Positions 1 through 9,845 of a DNA stretch of 42,360 bases are shown here, in pieces. The notes below the pieces were generated by a model. It saw only the letters and a list, made by a program, of their open reading frames with translations. It was not told the DNA's origin and did no database searches. How positions within the stretch are numbered: position 1 is the first letter of the stretch; each line of letters begins with the position of its first letter. The stretch spans positions 1-42,360 of the forward strand of contig JALZVT010000017.1 of the NCBI GenBank assembly GCA_023300545.1, read 5' to 3'. The DNA is from Pseudomonadales bacterium. Its GTDB lineage: Bacteria > Pseudomonadota > Gammaproteobacteria > Pseudomonadales > Azotimanducaceae. The position numbers and the translations under genes were made by a program.

Positions 1-18
1 TGTTATCGATCGATAACA
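1..18. repeat. 18-bp perfect palindrome
   Basis: TGTTATCGATCGATAACA is identical to its own reverse complement. It ends two bases before an ATG at 21, but the same reading frame is open through it, so it may simply be coding sequence of a gene entering from the left. If the ATG at 21 were the true start, this would be an operator-like site, but no ribosome-binding site separates the two. The window edge prevents a decision. Confidence 0.5.
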
Positions 19-308
19 GCATGGCCAACTCGACGGCCAATATGCGGCAGTTGAAAGCCCAGCGGCAACGACTGGAAACCCAGGCTGCGCGGATTCAGCG
101 CGCGGGCAATACACTCTCAGACGATATGGTCACTAACATCACGGCCCTTTCTCAGCAGATTTCGAATCTGCAACTGGAGATGGATCGGCGCATAGAACAG
201 AAAGACGTAGAGCGAGTGCGGCATACCCGCGACCGAGAATTGTTCCGCGAAGTGCACGGAGTGGCTCAGCCTGAAGAGTCGATAGAGCTAGCTGGTGGTG
301 AGGGTTAA
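3..308 (+). CDS. Unknown coiled-coil protein, C-terminal part (5' end outside window)
   Basis: I do not recognise this protein. The visible 101 codons are strongly charged and mostly helical in character. They are rich in Q, R, E and L, with heptad-like spacing (for example LKAQRQRLETQAARIQ and ISNLQLEMDRRIEQ), which suggests a coiled coil. There is no signal peptide or membrane segment in the visible part. The frame is open to the left edge and the first ATG (position 21) has no Shine-Dalgarno sequence, so I treat this as the tail of a longer gene. If translation did start at 21 the product would be 95 residues. It converges on slmA across a 99-bp spacer that holds repeats and hairpins. No function is proposed. 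Confidence 0.5.
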   Translation, partial: LSIDNSMANSTANMRQLKAQRQRLETQAARIQRAGNTLSDDMVTNITALSQQISNLQLEMDRRIEQKDVERVRHTRDRELFREVHGVAQPEESIELAGGEG

Positions 309-312
309 GTAA

Positions 313-338
313 GGCGGTTAAGAAAGGCGGTTAAGAAA
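313..338. repeat. Tandem 13-bp duplication
   Basis: GGCGGTTAAGAAA occurs twice in perfect tandem (313-325, 326-338), just after the stop of the upstream gene. It looks like a slippage duplication in a convergent intergenic spacer. Confidence 0.85.
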
Positions 339-402
339 GCGCAAGGATATGCGCTTCAGGAGAGAGAGCAACTGGCTTTGCTCTAGGCGCAAGGATATGC
401 GC
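339..402. repeat. Two copies of a 16-bp inverted-repeat motif
   Basis: GCGCAAGGATATGCGC occurs at 339-354 and again at 387-402. Each copy is itself a small hairpin (GCGCA / TGCGC with a 6-nt loop). Confidence 0.85.
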
Positions 403-404
403 CT
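365..404. terminator. Two adjacent hairpins, possible bidirectional terminator
   Basis: AGAGCAA (365-371) pairs with TTGCTCT (378-384) over a 6-nt loop. Directly after it, AGGCGCA (385-391) pairs with TGCGCCT (398-404), also over a 6-nt loop. They lie between two convergent genes, where a shared terminator is expected. Neither stem is followed by a good T-run on either strand, so termination is inferred from position and structure only. Confidence 0.5.
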
Positions 405-407
405 TGC

Positions 408-989
408 CTAATTCAACAGAGCGCCTCTAAGGACTGACCAATGTTGCGGCCACACCGCCGTTGGCAGGTCTCGAAACTCTGATCGCACAAATTGATTAAT
501 TTGCCCTTCTGCGGCGCTCAGTAACAGGTTTGCCGCGTCGCGTGCCGATAGCTGTGGTCGCTCGAGCATTGTCGCCTGATGTTCTCGGACAACCTGGCGG
601 AGCTGGGTTTCCATACGATCAAAAAACTGCCGCACGCGGACGCGCAGGCGATCGTTTTCACCCTGCAGTGCATCACCCACCAATAGCCGAGCAAACCCAG
701 GGTTCTTTTCTACAAAAGACAGCAGCAGATATAAAATTTGATAGCAGCGCTGCTGCACGTTGGATTCTTCTTTCAAAACGACCGACACGCGACTGAAAAC
801 ACTTTGCTCGGCAAACTCAAGCAGTGCATCAATCATCTTTGCTTTGCTTGGGAAGTGTCGATATAGCGCAGCCTCAGACACTCCGACTTCGCGAGCCAGC
901 GCAGCCGTGGTGATGCGGGCGCCAGTATTGCTTTGCAGCATCAGCGCGAACGCCTCGAGAATTTGTCGTTTTCTGTCAGGCCTTGGCAT
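408..989 (-). CDS. slmA: Nucleoid occlusion factor SlmA (TetR family)
   Basis: This is a 193-residue TetR-type DNA-binding protein. SlmA binds chromosomal sites and blocks FtsZ ring assembly over the nucleoid. The N-terminal helix-turn-helix is clear at about residues 24-52 (TTAALAREVGVSEAALYRHF, followed by PSKAKMIDAL). The rest is the all-helical dimerisation and FtsZ-interaction domain. Length is close to the usual 196-198 residues. It is the last gene of a minus-strand run coaBC-algC-argB-slmA, and its ATG is only 4 bp after the argB stop, so it is probably cotranscribed with argB. The family assignment is firm; the SlmA name rests on sequence character and its place next to argB, algC and coaBC. 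Confidence 0.88.
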   Translation of the reverse strand: MPRPDRKRQILEAFALMLQSNTGARITTAALAREVGVSEAALYRHFPSKAKMIDALLEFAEQSVFSRVSVVLKEESNVQQRCYQILYLLLSFVEKNPGFARLLVGDALQGENDRLRVRVRQFFDRMETQLRQVVREHQATMLERPQLSARDAANLLLSAAEGQINQFVRSEFRDLPTAVWPQHWSVLRGALLN

Positions 990-993
990 AGCG

Positions 994-4600
<3,607 letters not shown>

Positions 4601-4619
4601 AAGTGCTCCTCACAGGAGC
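4601..4619 (-). promoter_or_regulatory. algC ribosome-binding site inside a hairpin
   Basis: On the minus strand, GCTCCT (4619-4614), loop GTG (4613-4611) and AGGAGC (4610-4605) form a perfect 6-bp hairpin, followed by ACTT and the GTG start of algC (4600). The whole Shine-Dalgarno sequence AGGAG is in the 3' arm. Folding would hide the ribosome-binding site. The structure is seen directly; any regulatory role is inference. Confidence 0.55.
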
Positions 4620-4709
4620 GCACATAGTAATGCTGAGGGCGTGGCCTTGCTACATTAAGAGTTACATTAACAGCTCTTTAATTCGATCAAAATTGAGAGC
4701 AGCTGTGGG

Positions 4710-5996
4710 CTACGGGGTTGGTGAGCGCACACTGAGTCGAGGGTTGAAGAGTTCCACAACCTTGCTGAGCAGCGACCGGGCAATGGCCGCCTTGGTTTGC
4801 ATGGGCACCTGCTGCTCACCGTCTGACCAGAGAATAGTTAACGCATTTGCATCGCTAGAGAAGCCGATGCGCTGATCGGAGACGTCGTTCAGGGCGATCA
4901 TGTCGAGACCCTTACGTTCGAGTTTGCCGCGGGCGTGTTCTAGGCCTTTATGGGTTTCGGCCGCGAAGCCCACGGTAATAGGCCCGCCCGCTGTTGCGGC
5001 GACGGTCGCAATGATGTCGGGGTTGGTCACTAGATCCAGCGTAATGCCGTCGCGAGTAGACGCAGTTTTCTTGATCTTTTCATTGGCCACTGCAGCTACC
5101 CGATAGTCAGCGACGGCGGCAACGCCGATAAACAGATCTGTCTGGTCCAACTGAGATTCAACCGCCGTCAGCATGTCTTGTGCGCTTAGTACGTCAATGC
5201 GCTTAACACCGGGTGGCACTGGCAGTGCGGTGGGGCCGCTGACCAGCGTGACAGTGGCGCCCATTCGAGCGGCCTCGGTCGCCAGGGCGTAACCCTGTTT
5301 GCCTGAACTGCGATTGGAGATGTAACGGACTGGATCAATGGGCTCGCGAGTGGGGCCGGCAGTGATTAGCACGTTGACCCCCGCTAGGCTGTTGTCTGCG
5401 GGATCGGTGGCGTGAGGGCCTAGCACTGCTTGACCTGGATCAATCGACGTCAGCGCCTTACAGATATCTGCGGGTTCGACCATGCGACCGGGGCCGTATT
5501 CACCGCAGGCCTGTTCGCCTTCGGCGGGACCCAGCAGGTGGGCTCCGCGCTCAGCCAGCAGTGCAACATTGCTTTGGGTGGCGGGGTGCTGCCACATACG
5601 GACATTCATTGCGGGCGCCACAACGAGTGCGGCGGTGGTGGCTAGGCAAAGGGTGGTTAGCAGATCGTCGGCCTGACCCCGCGCGAGCTTGGCAATGCAA
5701 TTGGCGGTAGCGGGTGCGATCAGCACGGTGTCTGCCCAGCGCGCAAGCTCGATGTGCCCCATGGCAGCCTCTGCTGCCTCGTCCCAGAGAGAATGACGTA
5801 CTGCGCGGCCGCTGACGGCCTGGAGAGCGGTGCTGCTGACAAACTGCTGCGCACCGGCGCTCGTGACCACGCAAACGTCGGCGCCCGCACCGCGCAGTTT
5901 TCGCACGAGGTCCGGGGTTTTGTACGCTGCGATCCCGCCGGTGATGCCCAGTAGGATATGTCGTCCTGCTAACTCGCCTGGAGTGCCCTGATCCAT
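4710..5996 (-). CDS. coaBC: Bifunctional phosphopantothenoylcysteine decarboxylase / phosphopantothenate-cysteine ligase
   Basis: This protein catalyses two steps of coenzyme A synthesis: CTP-dependent joining of cysteine to 4'-phosphopantothenate (CoaB) and FMN-dependent decarboxylation (CoaC). The CoaC domain (about 1-190) has the flavin-binding start LLGITGGIAAYK, catalytic His81 in HIELARWAD, PAMN (128-131) and the active-site Cys164 in EQACGEYGPG. The CoaB domain (about 203-420) has ITAGPTREPIDPVRYISN, AVADYR and the lysine-rich KIKK (307-310). The frame extends a further 109 codons upstream, but the ATG at 5996 is chosen because AAGG lies just upstream and the CoaC core begins there, giving 428 residues. 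It is divergent from radC. The usual neighbour dut is missing between it and algC. Confidence 0.96.
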   Translation of the reverse strand: MDQGTPGELAGRHILLGITGGIAAYKTPDLVRKLRGAGADVCVVTSAGAQQFVSSTALQAVSGRAVRHSLWDEAAEAAMGHIELARWADTVLIAPATANCIAKLARGQADDLLTTLCLATTAALVVAPAMNVRMWQHPATQSNVALLAERGAHLLGPAEGEQACGEYGPGRMVEPADICKALTSIDPGQAVLGPHATDPADNSLAGVNVLITAGPTREPIDPVRYISNRSSGKQGYALATEAARMGATVTLVSGPTALPVPPGVKRIDVLSAQDMLTAVESQLDQTDLFIGVAAVADYRVAAVANEKIKKTASTRDGITLDLVTNPDIIATVAATAGGPITVGFAAETHKGLEHARGKLERKGLDMIALNDVSDQRIGFSSDANALTILWSDGEQQVPMQTKAAIARSLLSKVVELFNPRLSVRSPTP

Positions 5997-6087
5997 AGTT
6001 ACCTTATATTGCTCGGTTGTAGCGGGCGAAACCTTAGCACTGGCTGCAGCAGCGGCGAAGTAGACCTTTGTTGCAGGAGTGCCAGGT

Positions 6088-6750
6088 GTGACTCTGAGCA
6101 CGTCTGATCCGCGCACCCAATTGCTGCGACTGGGTTCCAGCACGCTGTGCGATGCTGAGTTGTTGGCCGTCTTGATGGGTACCGGGCGCCCACTGTGCAC
6201 GGCGACCGGCCTAGGGCACATTCTTCTTGACGAGTTCAACGGCCTGCCGGGTGTGCTGGACGCCAGCGTTCCACAGTTGATGCAGGTACGGGGGGTAGGT
6301 TTAGGCAAGGCTGCTGCGATCAAGTCGGTGTTGAGTCTCGCTGGGCGCTACGAACAGGCCCCCCTGCTGGCTGGCAGGCCGGTCACCGATGCCGCGAGTG
6401 CTGAGCGGTTTTTGCGGCAGCGTCTCGGTGGTCGGCCCCAGGAGGTCTTTGCGGTCATGTTCTTGAACTCGCGGCATCAGTTGCTGCGATTCGAGGAGTT
6501 GTTTGCGGGCAGTGTGGATCGAGCCCAGGTCTATCCGCGAGAGGTGTTGCGTCGTTCTTTGTCCTACAATGCGGCGGCGTTGGTATTGGCGCACAATCAC
6601 CCCTCGGGTAACCCCGAGCCAAGCGCCAGCGATGTGCAGCTAACTGAGCGATTGAAGCGGTTATTGGCCGAAGTCGACGTTCGGCTGCTTGATCACCTGG
6701 TGATTGGCCGTGGGCGGGCGGTTTCCCTTGCCGAGCGCGGCTTGCTTTGA
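6088..6750 (+). CDS. radC: RadC-family JAMM-domain protein (DNA repair protein RadC)
   Basis: The protein has an N-terminal helix-hairpin-helix-like region (VRGVGLGKAAAIKS) and a C-terminal MPN/JAMM domain with the zinc signature HNH...D (His169, His171, Asp182 from this start). The molecular function of RadC is unsettled in the literature; the old role in DNA repair is disputed. The start is the GTG at 6088, with AGGAG at 6075-6079 eight bases upstream, giving 220 residues. An in-frame GTG at 6079 overlaps that site, and an in-frame stop at 6061 excludes anything longer. The N-terminus therefore lacks the conserved W-P-x-x-E-R-P-R start found in many RadC proteins. It is divergent from coaBC and precedes rpmB-rpmG-mutM, the usual gammaproteobacterial order. 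Confidence 0.93.
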   Translation: MTLSTSDPRTQLLRLGSSTLCDAELLAVLMGTGRPLCTATGLGHILLDEFNGLPGVLDASVPQLMQVRGVGLGKAAAIKSVLSLAGRYEQAPLLAGRPVTDAASAERFLRQRLGGRPQEVFAVMFLNSRHQLLRFEELFAGSVDRAQVYPREVLRRSLSYNAAALVLAHNHPSGNPEPSASDVQLTERLKRLLAEVDVRLLDHLVIGRGRAVSLAERGLL

Positions 6751-6789
6751 TAGATTCCCGCGTCCATTTTTCCCTGTCTGGAAATAGCC

Positions 6790-7026
6790 ATGTCTCAAGT
6801 TTGCCAAGTTACCGGTAAACGCCCTGCGGTTGGCAACAACGTCAGTAAGGCAAACAACCGTACGCGCCGTCGCTTTCTGCCAAACCTGCACCAGCATCGG
6901 TTCTGGGTTGAAGGCGAGAAGCGTTTTGTGAAGCTCAAGGTCTCAACCAAGGGTATGCGCATCATTGATAAAAAAGGCATCGAAGCGGTACTTGTGGACC
7001 TGCGTAAGCGCGGCGAAGCGGTCTAG
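6790..7026 (+). CDS. rpmB: 50S ribosomal protein L28
   Basis: This 78-residue basic ribosomal protein has the typical start [12 protein letters not shown], then [19 protein letters not shown] and the C-terminal [15 protein letters not shown]. Length is the usual 78. It is followed 34 bp later by rpmG, the standard rpmB-rpmG pair. It lies 39 bp after radC. Confidence 0.98.
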   Translation: MSQVCQVTGKRPAVGNNVSKANNRTRRRFLPNLHQHRFWVEGEKRFVKLKVSTKGMRIIDKKGIEAVLVDLRKRGEAV

Positions 7027-7060
7027 TTCGACCTAACCCAAAGAATTCCGGAGACTATTT

Positions 7061-7216
7061 ATGCGCGACAAGATCAAACTGGTATCTACCGCCGGCACCG
7101 GTCACTACTACACGACCGACAAGAACAAGCGGAACATGCCTGACAAGTTCGAGATCAAAAAATACGATCCCGTAGTACGCAAGCACGTGCTCTATAAAGA
7201 AGCCAAAATTAAGTAG
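7061..7216 (+). CDS. rpmG: 50S ribosomal protein L33
   Basis: This short gene encodes 51 residues starting [19 protein letters not shown] and ending with [19 protein letters not shown]. It is a basic large-subunit protein of the usual 51-55 residue size. It has no CxxC zinc ribbon, so it is the zinc-independent form. GGAG lies about 9 bases upstream of the ATG. It is cotranscribed with rpmB by position. Confidence 0.98.
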   Translation: MRDKIKLVSTAGTGHYYTTDKNKRNMPDKFEIKKYDPVVRKHVLYKEAKIK

Positions 7217-7228
7217 CACTCGGTCCGC

Positions 7229-7300
7229 TGGGGTCAGAAAATCTTGTCATAAGAAGCCGCATTTTTTGTTTACAACAAGCCGCAGGCGCTTCTGACCCCA
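7229..7300. repeat. 72-bp element with perfect 11-bp terminal inverted repeats (MITE/REP-like)
   Basis: TGGGGTCAGAA (7229-7239) is the exact reverse complement of TTCTGACCCCA (7290-7300). The 50-bp interior is AT-rich and holds two AAGCCGCA direct repeats and a TCTTGT/ACAAG pairing. It sits in the spacer after rpmG. Ends of the TGGGGTCAGA type are, from memory, widespread in proteobacterial genomes near REP-associated (IS200-like) transposases, so a small non-autonomous element is the likeliest identity. It could also act as a processing or termination structure for the rpmBG transcript. No target-site duplication is evident. Confidence 0.6.
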
Positions 7301-7363
7301 CAGTTAGCTAAATTCTGCCCACCCCACTGACTTCTTGTCGCCCTCTTACGCTATTCTCCCGGC

Positions 7364-8200
7364 GTGCCAGAACTTCCTGAAGTAGAAACTACCCGTCGCG
7401 GTATCGAAGATCATGTTGTTGGTCGACGCCTTGTCGACTGGGAAATACGCAATGCCGCATTGCGCTGGCCCGTTGAGCTGCCAGGTGAGTTGCGTAACCA
7501 AACCATCGTGCGTATCGACCGGCGCGCTAAGTATTTGCTGCTGCGCACTGAAACCGGTGCTTTGATCATGCATCTCGGCATGTCGGGTTCGTTGCGCGTG
7601 GTGGATAGCTCGGTTGCTGTGCGCAAACACGACCATCTTGACCTGTGCTTTGACGACGGCGGCATTCTTCGTTTACACGACCCGCGTCGATTTGGCAGCG
7701 TGCACTTTCAAACCCACCCAGTGGAGGCGCATTTCTTACTCGCCAAGCTTGGGATCGAGCCGCTGGGCCCAGACTTCAATGGCGCGCATCTCAAGCGGTT
7801 GGCCAAAGGTAAGCGGGTGGCGGTGAAAAACTTCCTGATGAACGGTCATGTGGTGGTTGGTGTGGGTAACATCTATGCCAATGAAGCGCTCTTCATGGCC
7901 GGTATTCGCCCGACCGTGCAGGCTCAGCAGGTCACGCTTGCGGCCTACGAGGTGCTGGCAGACTGCGTTCGTAACGTGTTGAACAGTGCCATTCAAATGG
8001 GTGGTACGACCTTGCGTGACTACGTGGGCGGCAGCGGCGACCCGGGGTATTTCAAGCAGTCACTGAACGTCTATGGTCGGGAGGGCGAGCTGTGCAACCT
8101 ATGTGATAGCGAGCTCAGATCGTTGCGGTTGGGTCAGAGAGCCACGGTGTACTGTCCAAAATGCCAACAATCCCGCGGATTCCGCAAGAACGAGTGTTAG
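7364..8200 (+). CDS. mutM: Formamidopyrimidine-DNA glycosylase (Fpg/MutM)
   Basis: This bifunctional glycosylase/AP lyase removes 8-oxoguanine and formamidopyrimidines from DNA. After removal of the initiator methionine the protein starts with the catalytic Pro-Glu (PELPEVETTRRG). It then has HLGMSG, the HDPRRFG loop, GVGNIYANE, and a C-terminal zinc finger with Cys244, Cys247, Cys264 and Cys267 followed by the GFRKN tail region. Length is 278, near the usual 270. The start is GTG, fixed by the need for P at position 2. It follows the rpmB-rpmG pair, as in many gammaproteobacteria. Confidence 0.98.
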   Translation: MPELPEVETTRRGIEDHVVGRRLVDWEIRNAALRWPVELPGELRNQTIVRIDRRAKYLLLRTETGALIMHLGMSGSLRVVDSSVAVRKHDHLDLCFDDGGILRLHDPRRFGSVHFQTHPVEAHFLLAKLGIEPLGPDFNGAHLKRLAKGKRVAVKNFLMNGHVVVGVGNIYANEALFMAGIRPTVQAQQVTLAAYEVLADCVRNVLNSAIQMGGTTLRDYVGGSGDPGYFKQSLNVYGREGELCNLCDSELRSLRLGQRATVYCPKCQQSRGFRKNEC

Positions 8201-8241
8201 AATTCGGGCACTTAATGGACAAGATAGAGGGGCTTACCCCA

Positions 8242-8586
8242 ATGGTGAAGCGATTTACCGCTCTTAAACCTGCGCTTTTGGGCGCTACCCTAATCCTCAG
8301 CGGAATCACGGCTCCAGCTGCGTTTGCTGGCCCGGAAGATGAGCCCACTGGTGGTGAAATGATGGTCGACGCCCTGGTAGCACGGCCGATTGGCATTGCA
8401 ACTACCGTTGTTGGCGTTGCAGCCTTTATCGTTACCCTGCCGTTTTCAGCACTGGGCGGCAATATCGACAAAGCGGCCGACAAGCTGGTCCTCGATCCAG
8501 GTCGAGAAGCCTTTGTGCGTTGTCTAGGGTGCCGTCAGTCAGGAGCTCCTGACCGTTTCCGCGGCCAAGAAGACGACATTCAGTAG
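8242..8586 (+). CDS. Small exported/membrane protein of unknown function
   Basis: This 114-residue protein begins with a probable signal peptide (MVKRFTALKPALLGATLIL, then SGITAPAAFA, cleavage likely after AFA). It is followed by an acidic stretch and a second hydrophobic segment with the pattern ARPIGIATTVVGVAAFIV and TLPFSALGGN. From memory, short proteins with the P-x-G-x-x-T-x-x-G...TLPFSALGGN pattern occur near mutM in Pseudomonas and are annotated as hypothetical. The ATG at 8242 is chosen because GAGGGG lies about 9 bases upstream and it places the signal peptide at the N-terminus; earlier in-frame ATGs at 8161 and 8215 are weaker and the first overlaps mutM. The tail has a Cys pair (CLGC). 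Function is unknown. Confidence 0.72.
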   Translation: MVKRFTALKPALLGATLILSGITAPAAFAGPEDEPTGGEMMVDALVARPIGIATTVVGVAAFIVTLPFSALGGNIDKAADKLVLDPGREAFVRCLGCRQSGAPDRFRGQEDDIQ

Positions 8587-8594
8587 ATTCTCGC

Positions 8595-9095
8595 CTAAGA
8601 GCTAGCTTTCTGGGCTAGCTCGAAATCCGCCTGTAGCGAAGCGGCTACTGCGGGGTGCACAAACTGATCAATATCCCCGCCAAGGGACGCGATCTCTCTG
8701 ACCAAGGTCGAGGAGATGTACGAACACTTGTGCGATGTGGGTAAAAAGACGTACTCAATGTCAGCATCGAGCGACTGGTTCATTTCTGCCATCTGAAATT
8801 CGTAGTCGAAATCCATCATGTTGCGCAATCCACGCAAGATGAAGCGGGTGTCTTTGCTTTTCACAAAGTCCACCAACAGCGTATTGAACACCTCAACCGA
8901 AACTCTATCGCCGTATTCTTCCAATACGGTGTGGCACAGCTGTATGCGGCTGGAGTGATAGGTTGCCGGGTCTTTCTGTGCCGAGGTGCCAATGGCTAGC
9001 ACGACGTGGTCAAAGAGGTTCAGCGCGCGCCGAATGAGATCGGTATGGCCGTTGGTGATTGGATTAAATGATCCCGGATATATGACGGTGGCGAT
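8595..9095 (-). CDS. coaD: Phosphopantetheine adenylyltransferase, apparent AUC start
   Basis: CoaD transfers AMP from ATP to 4'-phosphopantetheine, the penultimate step of CoA synthesis. From the ATC at 9095 the product would be 166 residues beginning MATVIYPGSFNPITNGH, which contains the nucleotidyltransferase motif TNGH (14-17). Later come LRGLRN and ISSTLVREIA. This matches the normal family length and start. No ATG, GTG or TTG exists in frame between the upstream stop (TGA) and residue 32. The first canonical start, GTG at 9002, would delete the catalytic N-terminus. GGGGAG lies exactly 8 bases upstream of the ATC. An in-frame ATT at 9113 is an alternative. A sequencing error or frameshift cannot be excluded. 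It follows rsmD on the same strand. Confidence 0.9.
   Translation of the reverse strand: MATVIYPGSFNPITNGHTDLIRRALNLFDHVVLAIGTSAQKDPATYHSSRIQLCHTVLEEYGDRVSVEVFNTLLVDFVKSKDTRFILRGLRNMMDFDYEFQMAEMNQSLDADIEYVFLPTSHKCSYISSTLVREIASLGGDIDQFVHPAVAASLQADFELAQKASS
8599..8621. terminator. Hairpin at convergent gene ends
   Basis: GAGCTAGC (8599-8606) and GCTAGCTC (8614-8621) form a perfect 8-bp stem with a 7-nt loop. It lies just past the stop of the small exported gene and inside the last codons of coaD. It could end transcription of the plus-strand genes; there is no strong T-run. Confidence 0.45.
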
Positions 9096-9109
9096 GACGG
9101 TATCTCCCC
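9093..9109 (-). promoter_or_regulatory. coaD ribosome-binding site and non-canonical start
   Basis: On the minus strand GGGGAG (9109-9104) is followed by 8 bases and then ATC (9095-9093). This is the only well-spaced Shine-Dalgarno sequence in front of the conserved CoaD N-terminus. Confidence 0.55.
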
Positions 9110-9228
9110 AAATACGGACCCGCCCTGTGCTGATTCAACTGCCAGCACCGTGGCGAATTCGCTGATACTAGCAAGTATTGAGGGGGGGTAAAGCCCTGTG
9201 AGTGGTCGTTTTGTTCGGCTGCTTTCTC

Positions 9229-9834
9229 TCAGGGTTTTTCCGTTGGCTCTGCCAGGGGTTCTGGCTCCGTCGGCATTAACAGCAAAGCCCGACTGTCGCC
9301 GAACGCCTTGTCTCGAAAAACGTCCCAGTCGGCGTCATTCCAAGCGTTCGCGGCCTGTTTTGGTGCTTCCAAATAAACGAGAGCCTCGTCGGCAAGTAAC
9401 CCCTGTGTCACGAGGGCTGCCAGCGCCGGGGCCGCGAGCGCGCTGGCAAACGGGGGGTCGATGAACACGATGTCGTACTTGGCTGGGGTAGAAGAGTTGG
9501 CGAGTGCTGCCAGTTGAGTGAGCGCGTCACCGCGGTGCACTGCTGCATCTTGAGCCTGTAGCATTTGCTTTGCTGCTGTCAGAGCTGCGTATACTGCGGG
9601 AGATTTATCGACTAAATCTGCGTGTTGTGCGCCTCGCGACAGGGCCTCAAAGCCGAGCGCGCCTGACCCTGCAAACAGGTCGAGGCAACGACTATCTGCA
9701 AGCCAGGGGGTGATCCAGTTGAAGAGTGTCTCGCGCGCACGATCCTGACTTGGGCGTAAACCCTGCGCGTCAGGAAACTTGAGCTTTCGCCCTCTCCACT
9801 TACCACCGATAATACGAACTTCATTTTTAGCCAT
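9229..9834 (-). CDS. rsmD: 16S rRNA (guanine-966 N2)-methyltransferase
   Basis: RsmD methylates G966 of 16S rRNA using S-adenosylmethionine. The 201-residue protein has the typical start VRIIGGKWRGRKL, the SAM-binding motif DLFAGSGALG (52-61) and the catalytic DPPF (126-129). The ATG at 9834 is chosen because it precedes the conserved VRIIGG by four residues; the open frame further upstream lies inside ftsY. The C-terminus is Pro/Glu-rich (EPEPLAEPTEKP). Its start codon is only 11 bp from that of ftsY on the other strand. It is followed by coaD after 133 bp. Confidence 0.95.
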   Translation of the reverse strand: MAKNEVRIIGGKWRGRKLKFPDAQGLRPSQDRARETLFNWITPWLADSRCLDLFAGSGALGFEALSRGAQHADLVDKSPAVYAALTAAKQMLQAQDAAVHRGDALTQLAALANSSTPAKYDIVFIDPPFASALAAPALAALVTQGLLADEALVYLEAPKQAANAWNDADWDVFRDKAFGDSRALLLMPTEPEPLAEPTEKP

Positions 9835-9845
9835 GGGGCGTGATC

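Noticed and set aside
5996-6040. TATAAG close to the coaBC start as a promoter
   Set aside because: It ends only about 6 bases before the ATG and overlaps the ribosome-binding site; the matching -35 box is poor.
5997-6323. N-terminal extension of coaBC up to an upstream start
   Set aside because: The extra 109 codons run opposite radC, have no conserved features, and the ATG at 5996 has a ribosome-binding site.
8595-9002. coaD as a truncated pseudogene starting at the GTG at 9002
   Set aside because: The upstream frame is open and encodes an intact conserved N-terminus including the TNGH motif, so an intact gene with an unusual start codon is more likely.
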